64,000 bases of DNA, from positions 40,217 to 104,216 of the forward strand of contig NZ_LZMD01000083.1 of NCBI RefSeq assembly GCF_001668575.1. Reading direction: 5' to 3'. A model generated the notes under the pieces. It saw only the letters and a program-made list of their open reading frames with translations. It did no database searches and was not told the DNA's origin. Shown piece by piece: positions 24,862 to 33,550 of this stretch. The translations under genes were made by a program, and so were the position numbers. How positions within the stretch are numbered: the stretch's first letter is position 1; each line of letters starts with the position of its first letter. The DNA comes from Mycobacterium sp. 1164985.4. GTDB taxonomy: Bacteria > Actinomycetota > Actinomycetes > Mycobacteriales > Mycobacteriaceae.

Positions 24862-25641
24862 CTACGGGATGCCGCCGTCGACGCGCAGAATCGAGCCCGA
24901 TGTGTAGCTCGACGCGTCCGACATCAAATACAGGGCGGCGCCGACGATCTCGGGTGGTTCGCCGAGCCGCTGCAGCGCGAAGTGCTGCGCACCCTTCTGC
25001 GTCGCGGGGATGTCCCACGCCTTGCTGATGTCGGTGAGAAACGGGCCAGGCATCAGCGTGTTCACCCGCACGGTCGGGCCGTAGGCCAACGCGAGCCCCT
25101 CGGTCAGCGCGTTGAGCCCCGCCTTGGCGGCCGAATAAGGTAGTTGCTCGGGGCGCGGGCGGCGCGAACCGCTCGAGCTCACGTTGATGATGGACCCGCC
25201 ACCGTCGGCGACCATGCGCTCGCCCACGAGCGCAGACAACCGGAACGGGCCCTTGAGGTTCAGATTGATCACCGAGTCGAACAACTTCTCGGTGACCGAG
25301 GGGAGCGACTCGTACAGCGGCGACATTCCCGCGTTGTTGACGAGCACATCGACCTTGCCGAACCGCGCATACGCCGCGTCGACCAACCCGTCGAGCTCAT
25401 CCCACCGCCCGACGTGCACCTGGTAGGGCAACGCGGCCCGGCCGGTCGCCGCGGCGATCTCCTCGGCCGTCGCCACGCACGAGTCGTATTTTCGGCTGGC
25501 GATCACGACGTCCGCACCGCACCGCGCGGCGGCCATGGCCATCTCCTTGCCCAATCCGCGGCTACCGCCGGTGACCAGCACGACCCGGTCGGTCAGATCG
25601 AAGAGATCGGCTGCAAAATCCTTCTCGGAACCCATGGCCAT
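24862..25641 (-). CDS. Short-chain dehydrogenase/reductase
   Basis: A 259-residue classical SDR with LVTGGSRGLGKEMA (cofactor loop), VDVLVNNAGMSP, NVSSSGSRRPRPEQLPYSAAKAG (Ser, YxxxK) and a C-terminal SYTSGSILRVDGGIP typical of 3-ketoacyl reductase or gluconate-5-dehydrogenase-like enzymes. Two starts are possible, ATG at 25641 and 25635. The gene is divergent from the phosphatase at 25653 with only 11 bp between starts. Confidence 0.82.
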   Translation of the reverse strand: MAMGSEKDFAADLFDLTDRVVLVTGGSRGLGKEMAMAAARCGADVVIASRKYDSCVATAEEIAAATGRAALPYQVHVGRWDELDGLVDAAYARFGKVDVLVNNAGMSPLYESLPSVTEKLFDSVINLNLKGPFRLSALVGERMVADGGGSIINVSSSGSRRPRPEQLPYSAAKAGLNALTEGLALAYGPTVRVNTLMPGPFLTDISKAWDIPATQKGAQHFALQRLGEPPEIVGAALYLMSDASSYTSGSILRVDGGIP

Positions 25642-25652
25642 ATGGTGGCACG

Positions 25653-26255
25653 GTGCAGTTGCTCATCATTCGACATGCGTTGCCGCTCCGCAGCGAGCCG
25701 GGGCAGGGCTCCGATCCCGACCTCTCAGAAGAGGGCATCGAACAGGCCAAACGCCTACCCGAAGCGCTGGCGCGCTTCCCCATCTCACGACTAGTCAGCA
25801 GCCCGCAGAAGCGGGCGATCCAAACCGCGGAGCCTGTTGCCGAGGCGCTCGGGCTGCCGATCGACATCGATGACCGAATGGCCGAATACGACCGCGACCT
25901 CTCGCACTACACCCCCGTCGAGGAGATCTCCGAGGAGGACATGCGCCGGCTGGCCAACGGCGAGTTGCCCAGCGGCGTCGACCAGTCCGAGTTCATCTCC
26001 CGGGTCAGGGCCGGGGTCGACGACATCGTCTCCTCCGCCAAACGGGAGGACACCGTCGCGCTGTTCAGCCACGGCGGCGTCATCAACGCCCTGGTCCACC
26101 ACGTCATGGGCACCGAACGGCTGTTGTGCGTGCAGGTCGACTACGCGGGCATCACCCGGCTGCTGTGGTCGTCGACGCGCGGGGCGTTTTTCGTCGCCGG
26201 CATCAACTCCACCGAGCACGTATGGGACCTGCTGCCGAGAAATCAGCAGTGGTAG
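25653..26255 (+). CDS. Histidine phosphatase (phosphoglycerate mutase-like)
   Basis: A 200-residue branch-2-looking histidine phosphatase. The phospho-acceptor motif is LLIIRHALPLR (RHA where most have RHG), followed by LSEEGIEQAKRL, LVSSPQKRAIQTAEP (Arg), and FSHGGVINALVHH with the second catalytic His. Substrate unknown. It starts with GTG 25653, 7 nt after TATGGT (25641-25646), so it is probably leaderless. The next gene starts 10 bp after its stop, so the two are likely an operon. Confidence 0.82.
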   Translation: MQLLIIRHALPLRSEPGQGSDPDLSEEGIEQAKRLPEALARFPISRLVSSPQKRAIQTAEPVAEALGLPIDIDDRMAEYDRDLSHYTPVEEISEEDMRRLANGELPSGVDQSEFISRVRAGVDDIVSSAKREDTVALFSHGGVINALVHHVMGTERLLCVQVDYAGITRLLWSSTRGAFFVAGINSTEHVWDLLPRNQQW

Positions 26256-26265
26256 ACATTTGCAG

Positions 26266-27315
26266 ATGACCGCTGAGACACGCCCCCCCGAGCCCGCCCG
26301 GCTGGAAGGGCTCGATCTCGATGCCCTGGACCGTCATCTGCGTTCGGAGGGCATCGCCCGTTCCGGTGACCTGCGCGCCGAGCTGATCTCCGGCGGCCGC
26401 TCCAACCTGACCTTCCTGGTGTGCGACGACCAGTCGAAGTGGGTGCTGCGCAGGCCCCCGCTACATGGCCTGACGCCATCGGCGCACGATATGGCCCGCG
26501 AGTACAAGGTCATTTCCGCTCTGCAGGACACCGCCGTGCCGGTGCCGCGCGCGGTGACCATGCGCAACGACGACTCGGTGCTCGGCGCGCCGTTTCAGAT
26601 GGTCGACTACGTGCCTGGTCGGGTGATCCGTCACGCGGCCGAACTCGAGGCCCTCGGCGACAAGACCGCCATCGAGGCCTGCGTCGATGCGTTGATCAAG
26701 GTGCTCGCCGATCTGCACGCCCTCGATCCCGAAGAGGTCGGCCTCGGCGACTTCGGCAAGCCCACCGGATACCTCGAACGGCAGGTGAAGCGCTGGGGCG
26801 GACAGTGGGAGTTGGTGCGCCGTGAAGGGGACGAACGCGACGACGACGTCAAGCGGCTGCACACCGCGCTGGGGGAGGCGATCCCGGCGCAGAGCCGCAG
26901 CGCGATCGTGCACGGCGACTACCGCATCGACAACACGATGCTCGACGCCGATGACGGAACCAAGGTGCTGGCGGTTCTGGACTGGGAAATGTCCACCCTG
27001 GGCGACCCGATCAGCGACGCAGCGCTGATGTGTGTGTACCGCCACCCGATGTTCAACCTGGTGCACGCCGACGCAGCGTGGGCGTCACCGCTGATCCCTC
27101 CGGCAGACGAACTCGCACAACGGTATTCGGTAGCCTCCGGTCAACCGCTGGACCACTGGGAGTTCTACATGGGCCTGGCGTACTTCAAGCTGGCGATCAT
27201 CGCGGCGGGCATCGCCTACCGCGGACGGGTGGGCGGCGCGCCGTCGGACTTCGTCACCCTGGTCGACGACGCTGTCGCACCGTTGATCGACGCCGGGCTC
27301 GAGTCGATCCGCTAG
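26266..27315 (+). CDS. fadE36: APH-type kinase annotated FadE36 (Rv3761c-like)
   Basis: A 349-residue aminoglycoside-phosphotransferase/choline-kinase fold protein. It contains the catalytic loop IVHGDYRIDNTML and the metal motif VLDWEMSTLGDP. The M. tuberculosis homologue carries the name fadE36, but the sequence is a kinase-like ACAD10/11-type domain, not an acyl-CoA dehydrogenase. It may phosphorylate hydroxyacyl-CoA, as proposed for ACAD11. The start is ATG 26266. Its stop overlaps the convergent gene's stop (CTAG at 27312-27315). Confidence 0.82.
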   Translation: MTAETRPPEPARLEGLDLDALDRHLRSEGIARSGDLRAELISGGRSNLTFLVCDDQSKWVLRRPPLHGLTPSAHDMAREYKVISALQDTAVPVPRAVTMRNDDSVLGAPFQMVDYVPGRVIRHAAELEALGDKTAIEACVDALIKVLADLHALDPEEVGLGDFGKPTGYLERQVKRWGGQWELVRREGDERDDDVKRLHTALGEAIPAQSRSAIVHGDYRIDNTMLDADDGTKVLAVLDWEMSTLGDPISDAALMCVYRHPMFNLVHADAAWASPLIPPADELAQRYSVASGQPLDHWEFYMGLAYFKLAIIAAGIAYRGRVGGAPSDFVTLVDDAVAPLIDAGLESIR

Positions 27316-27701
27316 CGCAGCGCGGCTTTGTAGTTCTTCTTCGCCGCACGGCGCAGTTGGACCATGCGCGCCATGCCCGCCAGTGCGGCGATCAGACCGC
27401 CGCACACCGCGGCGAGCAGGATCGCCACCCCCAAAGGCAGCTGCCAGCGCCAACCCAGGAACGCGAACTGCGCCGACTCGGTGTTCTGCGCGATGAAGAT
27501 CAGCAGGACGATCAGGATGAGCAGGCCGCTGATGACCGCGGTCCACAGCGCGGCGGCCCGGGTGAAGTGGACCTTGTTGACCGACGGCGCTGTGTGGTCG
27601 GCGATCTCATCGTCCGTCGGCGGAACCGGCGGCCCGGGGTTGGGTGGACCGTAGGGTTCCGGCTCGTTCTGCGCTGACGCCCCGTACGGATCGGTACTCA
27701 T
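27312..27701 (-). CDS. LapA-domain (DUF1049) membrane protein
   Basis: A 129-residue protein. It has a Pro-rich cytoplasmic N-terminus (PYGPPNPGPPVPP), a first membrane helix at about 50-72, the short loop IAQNTESAQFAFLGW typical of LapA/DUF1049, and a second helix at about 88-110. A basic C-terminal tail follows (MVQLRRAAKKNYKAALR). In E. coli LapA works in LPS control, but in mycobacteria the role is unknown. It is convergent with the FadE36-like gene. Confidence 0.75.
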   Translation of the reverse strand: MSTDPYGASAQNEPEPYGPPNPGPPVPPTDDEIADHTAPSVNKVHFTRAAALWTAVISGLLILIVLLIFIAQNTESAQFAFLGWRWQLPLGVAILLAAVCGGLIAALAGMARMVQLRRAAKKNYKAALR

Positions 27702-27813
27702 GGCTCCATCTTTGCCCTTTCGGATGCCCGGCAAACGGCGTTTGACGCGGAGCGTCGATTCGATGACCGAACAAACCGCGCGTAGCTGCGGCGATGCCGA
27801 TACTGTCGGGTTT

Positions 27814-28770
27814 ATGAGCTCGATGCCGCGGCGCCGGCGCCGGCCGCTCGTCGTGGTGGTGGCGGTTCTCGCGTTCCTGATGAGCTCGGCCTGTGGGAGC
27901 TCGAACCCGCTGGGTGGCGGCGAGATCTCCGGTGACCTCAAGACGATCGCGGTCGGATCGGCGGATTTCACCGAGTCGAAGATCATCGCCGAGATCTACG
28001 CCCAGGCGCTGGAGGCCAACGGTTTCACCGTGCGCCGCCAGTTCGGGATCGGCAGCCGCGAGACCTACATCCCGGCGGTGCAGGACCACTCCATCGATCT
28101 GATCCCGGAGTACACGGGCAATCTGCTGCAGTATTTCGACGAGAACGCCACCGCCACCACCCCCGACGCCGTCCTGCTCGAACTGTTCAAGGTGTTACCC
28201 GGGGACCTGTCGATCCTGTATCCGTCCCCGGCCGAGGACAAGGACACCCTCGCGGTGACCGAGGCGACCGCGCAGCGGTGGAATCTCAAGACCATTGCGG
28301 ATCTGGCCAAGCATTCGCCGGAGGTGAAAGTCGGTGCGCCTTCGGAGTTTCAGACCCGCGTGACCGGTTTGGTGGGGCTCGAGGATCGCTACGGCCTCGA
28401 CATCGCACCGGCGAACTTTGTCGCGATCAGCGACGGTGGCGGCCCAGCGACCGTCCAGGCGCTCAACAGCGGGGCGGTCACCGCCGCGAACATCTTCAGC
28501 ACCTCACCGGCGATCGAGCAGAGCAGGCTCGTCGTGCTCGAGGACCCCGCGAACGTGTTCCTCGCCGCCAACGTGGTGCCGCTGGTGGCGTCGCAGAAGA
28601 TGTCCACCGATCTCAAATCGGTGCTCGACGCAGTCAGTGCGAAGCTGACCACCGAGGCCTTGATCGAGCTCAACACCTCGGTCGAGGGCAACCGGGGCGT
28701 CGATCCCGACGAAGCGGCGCAGAAGTGGATCGCGGACAACGGATTCGACAGGCCGGTGCAGACGCGATGA
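27814..28770 (+). CDS. proX: Glycine betaine/choline ABC transporter substrate-binding lipoprotein ProX
   Basis: A 318-residue OpuAC/ProX-type binding protein. A basic N-terminus (MSSMPRRRRRP) and hydrophobic segment end at lipobox LMSSAC, with Cys29 as the lipid anchor. Domain markers are GSADFTESKIIAEIYAQALE and IPEYTGNLLQYF. It captures quaternary ammonium osmolytes outside the membrane and delivers them to ProW/ProZ. TACTGT at 27801-27806 ends 8 nt before the ATG, so it is probably leaderless. It is first in proX-proV-proW-proZ (Rv3759c-Rv3756c order). Confidence 0.88.
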   Translation: MSSMPRRRRRPLVVVVAVLAFLMSSACGSSNPLGGGEISGDLKTIAVGSADFTESKIIAEIYAQALEANGFTVRRQFGIGSRETYIPAVQDHSIDLIPEYTGNLLQYFDENATATTPDAVLLELFKVLPGDLSILYPSPAEDKDTLAVTEATAQRWNLKTIADLAKHSPEVKVGAPSEFQTRVTGLVGLEDRYGLDIAPANFVAISDGGGPATVQALNSGAVTAANIFSTSPAIEQSRLVVLEDPANVFLAANVVPLVASQKMSTDLKSVLDAVSAKLTTEALIELNTSVEGNRGVDPDEAAQKWIADNGFDRPVQTR

Positions 28771-28819
28771 GCGCTCGCGCGAAGAGGGCCCACGCCCGAA
28801 GGGCAGGGGACGGACAATC

Positions 28820-29929
28820 ATGATCGAGTTCTCCAACGTCACCAAACGCTATCCGGACGGCACGGTCGCAGTCGACGACCTGACGCTCGAGGTGCCCGAG
28901 GGAACGCTGACGGTGTTCGTCGGCCCGTCAGGCTGCGGCAAGACCACCTCCATGCGGATGATCAACCGGATGATCGAGCCCAGCTCGGGCACCCTGACCG
29001 TCGACGGCCGCGACGTCACCAAGGTCGATCCGGTCAAACTGCGGCTCGGCATCGGATATGTGATCCAAAGCGCGGGACTCATGCCGCACCTGCGGGTGGT
29101 CGACAACGTTGCCACCGTCCCCGTGTTGCGGGGCGAATCACGGCGCAGCGCAAGGCGATCCGCGCTCGAGGTGATGGCACGCGTCGGGCTCGACGTCAAG
29201 CTCGCCGATCGCTACCCGGCGCAGTTGTCGGGCGGCCAGCAGCAGCGGGTCGGGGTGGCCCGGGCGCTGGCCGGCGACCCGCCGATCATGCTGATGGACG
29301 AGCCGTTCAGCGCCGTCGACCCCGTCGTGCGAGAGGAACTGCAGGCCGAGATCGCCCGTCTGCAAAGCGAATTACGCAAGACCATTGTCTTCGTCACCCA
29401 CGACATCGACGAGGCGGTCAAGCTCGGCGACCGAGTGGCGGTGTTCGGACGCGGCGGCGTGCTGCAGCAGTACGGCGACCCCGCGTTCGTGCTGTCCAAT
29501 CCGGCCAACGAGGAGGTGGCGGCATTCGTCGGCGCCGACCGCGGCTACCGCGGCCTGCAGTTCTTCCACGCGTCGGGCCTGCCCCTGCACGATGTCGGCC
29601 ACGTCGACGAAACCGAGCTGGAAACATTGGATTTGGGACCGGATGACTGGCGGCTGGTCACCAGGGACGACAGGAAACCGTACGCGTGGATCAACGCCGA
29701 CGGTGTCGCCCTGCACCGTAGCGGAAAATCCCTCTACGACAGCACGATCGGCGGAGGATCACTGTTCCGCCCGGACGGCACGCTGCGCAACGCGCTCGAC
29801 GCGGCGCTGTCCTCGCCGAGCGGGCTGGGGGTTGCGGTCGACGACGACGGGCGGCTGATCGGCGGGGTCAGGGCCGACGACGTCCTGGCAGAACTCGAAA
29901 AGCAGCGTCGCGTTCCGGAGTTGGGCTAG
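28820..29929 (+). CDS. proV: Osmoprotectant ABC transporter ATPase ProV
   Basis: A 369-residue ABC ATPase with Walker A GPSGCGKTT, Q-loop region GYVIQSAGLMPHL, signature LSGGQQQRVG, Walker B IMLMDEP and H-loop FVTHDIDEA. The C-terminal 110 residues form a CBS-like sensing region, as in OpuA-type importers that respond to ionic strength (ending DDVLAELEKQRRVPELG). It lies 49 bp after proX and 3 bp before proW. Confidence 0.88.
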   Translation: MIEFSNVTKRYPDGTVAVDDLTLEVPEGTLTVFVGPSGCGKTTSMRMINRMIEPSSGTLTVDGRDVTKVDPVKLRLGIGYVIQSAGLMPHLRVVDNVATVPVLRGESRRSARRSALEVMARVGLDVKLADRYPAQLSGGQQQRVGVARALAGDPPIMLMDEPFSAVDPVVREELQAEIARLQSELRKTIVFVTHDIDEAVKLGDRVAVFGRGGVLQQYGDPAFVLSNPANEEVAAFVGADRGYRGLQFFHASGLPLHDVGHVDETELETLDLGPDDWRLVTRDDRKPYAWINADGVALHRSGKSLYDSTIGGGSLFRPDGTLRNALDAALSSPSGLGVAVDDDGRLIGGVRADDVLAELEKQRRVPELG

Positions 29930-29932
29930 CGG

Positions 29933-30607
29933 ATGCGGTATCTGCTCAACCACCTCGACGACCTGTGGGCGTTGACGGTGATCCACCTGCGGCTGTCGCT
30001 GATCCCGATCGCGCTCGGGCTGATCATCGCCGTGCCGCTAGGCGCGGTGATCCAGCGCACCACCACGCTTCGACGGCTGACCACGGTCACCGCCAGCATC
30101 GTCTTCACGATCCCGTCGTTGGCGCTGTTCGTGGTGCTGCCCCTGATCATCCCGACCCGCATCCTCGACGAGGCGAATGTGATCGTGGCACTGACGCTCT
30201 ACACCGTCGCGCTGCTGGTGCGTGCGGTGCCGGAGGCGCTGGACGCGGTGTCGCCCACGGTCCTCGACGCCGCGACCGCGGTCGGTTACCGGCCGCTGAC
30301 GCGAATGGTGAAAGTCGAACTACCCCTTGCCGTTCCGGTGCTGATCGCCAGCCTGCGCGTGGTGGCCGTCACGAACATCTCGATGGTGTCGGTCGGTTCG
30401 GTGATCGGCATCGGCGGGCTGGGCACCTGGTTCACCGAGGGCTACCAGGCCAACAAGAGCGATCAGATCGTCGCCGGCATCATCGCGATCTTCGTGCTGG
30501 CGATCGTCATCGACACGCTCATCATGCTCCTGGGTAGGGCGCTCACCCCCTGGACGCATGCGGCACACGGGCCTCGGACATGGGGCCGGGCGAGGGCGGT
30601 GTCATGA
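29933..30607 (+). CDS. proW: Osmoprotectant ABC transporter permease ProW
   Basis: A 224-residue permease with about five or six membrane helices and the cytoplasmic EAA-type loop DAVSPTVLDAATAVGYRPLTR that contacts the ATPase. GSVIGIGGLGTWFTEGY is typical of OpuB/ProW permeases. It overlaps proZ by four bases (ATGA), so both subunits are made together. Confidence 0.87.
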   Translation: MRYLLNHLDDLWALTVIHLRLSLIPIALGLIIAVPLGAVIQRTTTLRRLTTVTASIVFTIPSLALFVVLPLIIPTRILDEANVIVALTLYTVALLVRAVPEALDAVSPTVLDAATAVGYRPLTRMVKVELPLAVPVLIASLRVVAVTNISMVSVGSVIGIGGLGTWFTEGYQANKSDQIVAGIIAIFVLAIVIDTLIMLLGRALTPWTHAAHGPRTWGRARAVS

Positions 30608-31419
30608 CGGGGCCGACGGATTTTCTGCGGGAGGCGCTGGCTTACCTCTTCACCGCCGCCAACTGGGGCGGCCCCGCCGGGCTGCTCGCGCGCACCCTGG
30701 AGCATCTCGAATACACCGTGGTGGCGCTGTTCTTCTCGGCGATCATCGCGATTCCGATCGGGATGCTCATCGGCCACACCGGGCGCGGAACATTCCTCGT
30801 CGTCACGGGCGTGAACGCGTTGCGCGCGCTGCCGACGCTCGGTGTGCTGCTTCTCGGCGTGCTGCTGTGGGGACTGGGGCTGGTGCCGCCGACCGTCGCG
30901 CTGATGCTGCTGGGCATTCCGCCCATACTGGCGGGCGCCTATGCGGGCATCGCCAACGTGGATCGCTCCGTCGTCGACGCCGCGCGCTCGATGGGAATGA
31001 CCGAACGGCGCATTCTGCTGCGCGTCGAGACGCCGATCGCGTTGCCGTTGATTCTCGGCGGTCTGCGCACCGCCACGCTGCAGATCGTCGCGACGGCGAC
31101 GGTCGCCGCGTACGCCAGCCTCGGCGGGCTCGGACGCTATCTGATCGACGGCATCAAGGTGCGGCAGTTCCATCTGGCGTTGGTCGGTGCGTTGATGGTG
31201 ACCGCGCTGGCGTTGCTCCTCGATGCGGCACTGGCGTTGGCGGTGTGGCTCTCGGTGCCGGGAACCGGACGGCTGAGTATTCGGGGACGGCGCATGCCGC
31301 AGCCGTTCCTCGGTGACGAAGTCGTTCTCGAATCCCGCCCCCGCGCAACATCACAGCGCGACCGAAAAACCACCGACCATGCACGTTACGAACGAGGGGA
31401 CCCTTCGCATACGGTATAG
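30604..31419 (+). CDS. proZ: Osmoprotectant ABC transporter permease ProZ
   Basis: A 271-residue second permease of the importer, with the coupling loop DRSVVDAARSMGMTERRILLRVE and ATVAAYASLGGLGRYLIDG. The C-terminal tail from about residue 225 is hydrophilic and basic. The start at 30604 (MTGPTDF) gives the ATGA overlap with proW; an upstream GTG-type start at 30580 is less likely. The -10 box of the next gene overlaps its last codons. Confidence 0.86.
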   Translation: MTGPTDFLREALAYLFTAANWGGPAGLLARTLEHLEYTVVALFFSAIIAIPIGMLIGHTGRGTFLVVTGVNALRALPTLGVLLLGVLLWGLGLVPPTVALMLLGIPPILAGAYAGIANVDRSVVDAARSMGMTERRILLRVETPIALPLILGGLRTATLQIVATATVAAYASLGGLGRYLIDGIKVRQFHLALVGALMVTALALLLDAALALAVWLSVPGTGRLSIRGRRMPQPFLGDEVVLESRPRATSQRDRKTTDHARYERGDPSHTV

Positions 31420-31421
31420 GG

Positions 31422-32012
31422 GTGAGTGAAGCAGGCGGCTCCGAAAAGTCATGGCCGGCGATTCTGACCTGGCGGGCGCACGACGTCCCGCGGATGGAAT
31501 CGGTCCGGGTGCATGTGTCGGGCAACCGCATCAAGGCGTACGGCCGGATCGTGGCCGCAGCTACGCCGTCTCATCCGGCGTTCTCCGCCGACTATGACTT
31601 GGTGACCGACGAAACGGGCGGCACCAAACGGCTCTCCATGACCGTCACGCTCGCCGAGCGCGAGCGCCAGCTGTCGATCGCCCGCGACGAAGAGAACATG
31701 TGGCTGGTTCAGCAGCACACCGGGGAGTCGCGCCGCGCCGCCTACGACGGTGCGCTCGACGTCGACGTGATCTTCAGCCCCTTCTTCAACGCGCTGCCGA
31801 TCCGGCGCAGCGGGCTGTATCAGCGGACCGATTCGATCAGCTGCCCGGTGATCTACGTCCGGCTTCCCGAACTGTCGGTCGAGACGGCGGTCATCAGTTA
31901 CAGCAGCGCCGAGGATGGCATCAAACTGCACTCGCCCGTCGCCGACACCACGATCACCGTCGACTCGGACGGGTTCATCCTCGACTACCCAGGACTGGCA
32001 GAGCGGATCTGA
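31422..32012 (+). CDS. Putative glycolipid-binding domain protein (Rv3755c-like)
   Basis: A 196-residue protein of the putative glycolipid-binding family (PF06475 type), with LTWRAHDVPRMESVRV at the N-terminus, VDVIFSPFFNALPIRR in the middle, and YVRLPELSVETAVISYS near the end. Ligand and role are not established. The GTG at 31422 lies 7 nt after TACGGT (31410-31415), so it may have its own leaderless transcript besides read-through from proZ. Its last 38 bases overlap tyrA on the other strand. Confidence 0.78.
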   Translation: MSEAGGSEKSWPAILTWRAHDVPRMESVRVHVSGNRIKAYGRIVAAATPSHPAFSADYDLVTDETGGTKRLSMTVTLAERERQLSIARDEENMWLVQQHTGESRRAAYDGALDVDVIFSPFFNALPIRRSGLYQRTDSISCPVIYVRLPELSVETAVISYSSAEDGIKLHSPVADTTITVDSDGFILDYPGLAERI

Positions 32013-32934
32013 TCACCCCGCCCGCGCGTCCGGCGGCGGCCAGTTCCTCGCGCCACCGATCCTCGCCGATCACGACCGTCACGATCTCCGGCCTACCGAA
32101 GTTGTCGTAGCGGGTCCGGGCGGCGTGCCCGGTATCGACGAGGTCGGTCAGCGGTCTGTGCGCGGCCAGTGCGTCGCGTGCCTGATTGAGCAGTTCGAGC
32201 GTGTGGTCGAGCACCGGCAGCAGTTCGTCGGCGTTGGCCTCGCACATCGCCCGCACCAGGTCGGGCGCGGTGGCGGCCACCCGGGTTCCGTCGCGAAACG
32301 ACCCGGCCGCCAGCGCGAACGCCAGCGGCACCTCGCCGGCGGTGGCGGCCAGCGCCTCGGCCAGCAGGTGGGGCAGATGTGAGATCGTCGCGGCGGCCGC
32401 ATCGTGTTCGTCCGAGCGAGCGGGGACGACGACCGCGCCGCAGTCCAGCGCCAGGTCCATGACCAGACTCCAGACCTGCGGGTCGACGTGTTCGTCGACG
32501 CTGATCACCCACGGCGCGCCCACGAACAACTGGGCGTCGCCCGCCGTCCACCCCGAGTGCGCTGTGCCCGCCATCGGATGGCCGCCGACGAATCGCTCCA
32601 GCAAGCCGTAGGACCGTACCTCCTGCAGCACAGCGGATTTCACGCTCGTGACATCGGTCAACGGGCAGTTCGGGGCCGCCTCGCGGATGTGGCCGAGCAA
32701 CTGGCCCAGCGCGGGCACCGGTACCGCCAGGACGATCAGCGCGTCCTTGCCCGCCGCCCGCTCCAGCACCGCGTCGAGATCTTCGGAGGCGTCGAACCCG
32801 TCGGCGGTCGCGGCCTGGACGCCCTCCAGGGACCGGTTGTAACCGAACACCTCGCGTCCCGCCGCCGCGGCCGCGCGCACCACCGAACCGCCGATCAGCC
32901 CCAGGCCGAGCACGCAAACCGGTGTGTTGGTCAC
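31975..32934 (-). CDS. tyrA: Prephenate dehydrogenase TyrA
   Basis: A 319-residue enzyme for tyrosine biosynthesis that converts prephenate to 4-hydroxyphenylpyruvate with NAD. The Rossmann motif VLGLGLIGGSVV is at the N-terminus. LTDVTSVKSAVL and FVGGHPMAGTAHSGW form the prephenate site, and DEHDAAAATISHLPHLLAEAL is in the helical domain. The GTG at 32934 gives the same N-terminus as Rv3754; an ATG at 32952 would add six residues. The 3' end overlaps the convergent gene by 38 bp. Confidence 0.92.
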   Translation of the reverse strand: MTNTPVCVLGLGLIGGSVVRAAAAAGREVFGYNRSLEGVQAATADGFDASEDLDAVLERAAGKDALIVLAVPVPALGQLLGHIREAAPNCPLTDVTSVKSAVLQEVRSYGLLERFVGGHPMAGTAHSGWTAGDAQLFVGAPWVISVDEHVDPQVWSLVMDLALDCGAVVVPARSDEHDAAAATISHLPHLLAEALAATAGEVPLAFALAAGSFRDGTRVAATAPDLVRAMCEANADELLPVLDHTLELLNQARDALAAHRPLTDLVDTGHAARTRYDNFGRPEIVTVVIGEDRWREELAAAGRAGGVIRSALPVLGSRG

Positions 32935-33028
32935 CCACCAAGGTTGGCACATCGGAGGCCATCGGCCGACGTCAGGCTCGGTGTCGATTCCTGGTCAAGG
33001 GCATGGACGGCGACTACCGTAGGCCGAC

Positions 33029-33550
33029 ATGGGAGCACAGCGTGCGCCGGCGCGGGAGCAGTCCACGGACACCCCCGACGGCTTCGGCGTCGCCGTCGTC
33101 CGCGAAGACGGCAAGTGGCGATGCGCGCCGATGCGCAGGGCGGCCCTGACCAGCCTCACCGCCGCCGAGCGGGAACTGCGCGAAATCCGTAGCGCGGGAG
33201 CCGTGTTCGGGCTGCTCGACGTCGACGACGAGTTCTTCGTGATCGTGCGTCCGGCCCCCTCCGGCGCGCGGTTGTTCCTCTCGGATGCCACCGCCGCGCT
33301 GGATTACGACATCGCCGCGGAAGCGCTGGAGATGCTCGACGCCGACATCGAGCCCGAGGAACTCGAGGAGGCCGAACCGTTCGAGGAGGGCGATCTGGGC
33401 CTGCTCTCCGACGTCGGGCTGCCCGAGGCCGTGCTCGGCGTCATCCTCGACGAATCCGACCTCTACGCCGACGAACAGCTGGGCCGGATCGCACGTGAGA
33501 TGGGGTTCGCCGACGAGTTGTCGGATGTGCTCGACCGCATGGGCCGGTGA
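33029..33550 (+). CDS. tRNA adenosine deaminase-associated protein (Rv3753c-like)
   Basis: A 173-residue acidic protein always found beside tadA in actinobacteria (TIGR03941 type). Motifs include DGFGVAVVREDGKWRCAPM at the N-terminus, and an acidic stretch ADIEPEELEEAEPFEEGDLG is at about residues 108-127. Its function is unknown. Its TGA stop overlaps the GTG that would be the ancestral tadA start (GTGA at 33547-33550). Confidence 0.85.
   Translation: MGAQRAPAREQSTDTPDGFGVAVVREDGKWRCAPMRRAALTSLTAAERELREIRSAGAVFGLLDVDDEFFVIVRPAPSGARLFLSDATAALDYDIAAEALEMLDADIEPEELEEAEPFEEGDLGLLSDVGLPEAVLGVILDESDLYADEQLGRIAREMGFADELSDVLDRMGR

Noticed and set aside
26266..27315. Acyl-CoA dehydrogenase, from the inherited name FadE36
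   Set aside because: The sequence has APH-kinase motifs (HGDYRIDN, DWEM) and no flavin dehydrogenase domain.
31975..32012. Suspected misassembly at the overlapping ends of tyrA and the glycolipid-binding gene
   Set aside because: Both frames reach normal C-termini; convergent 3' overlaps of this size occur.
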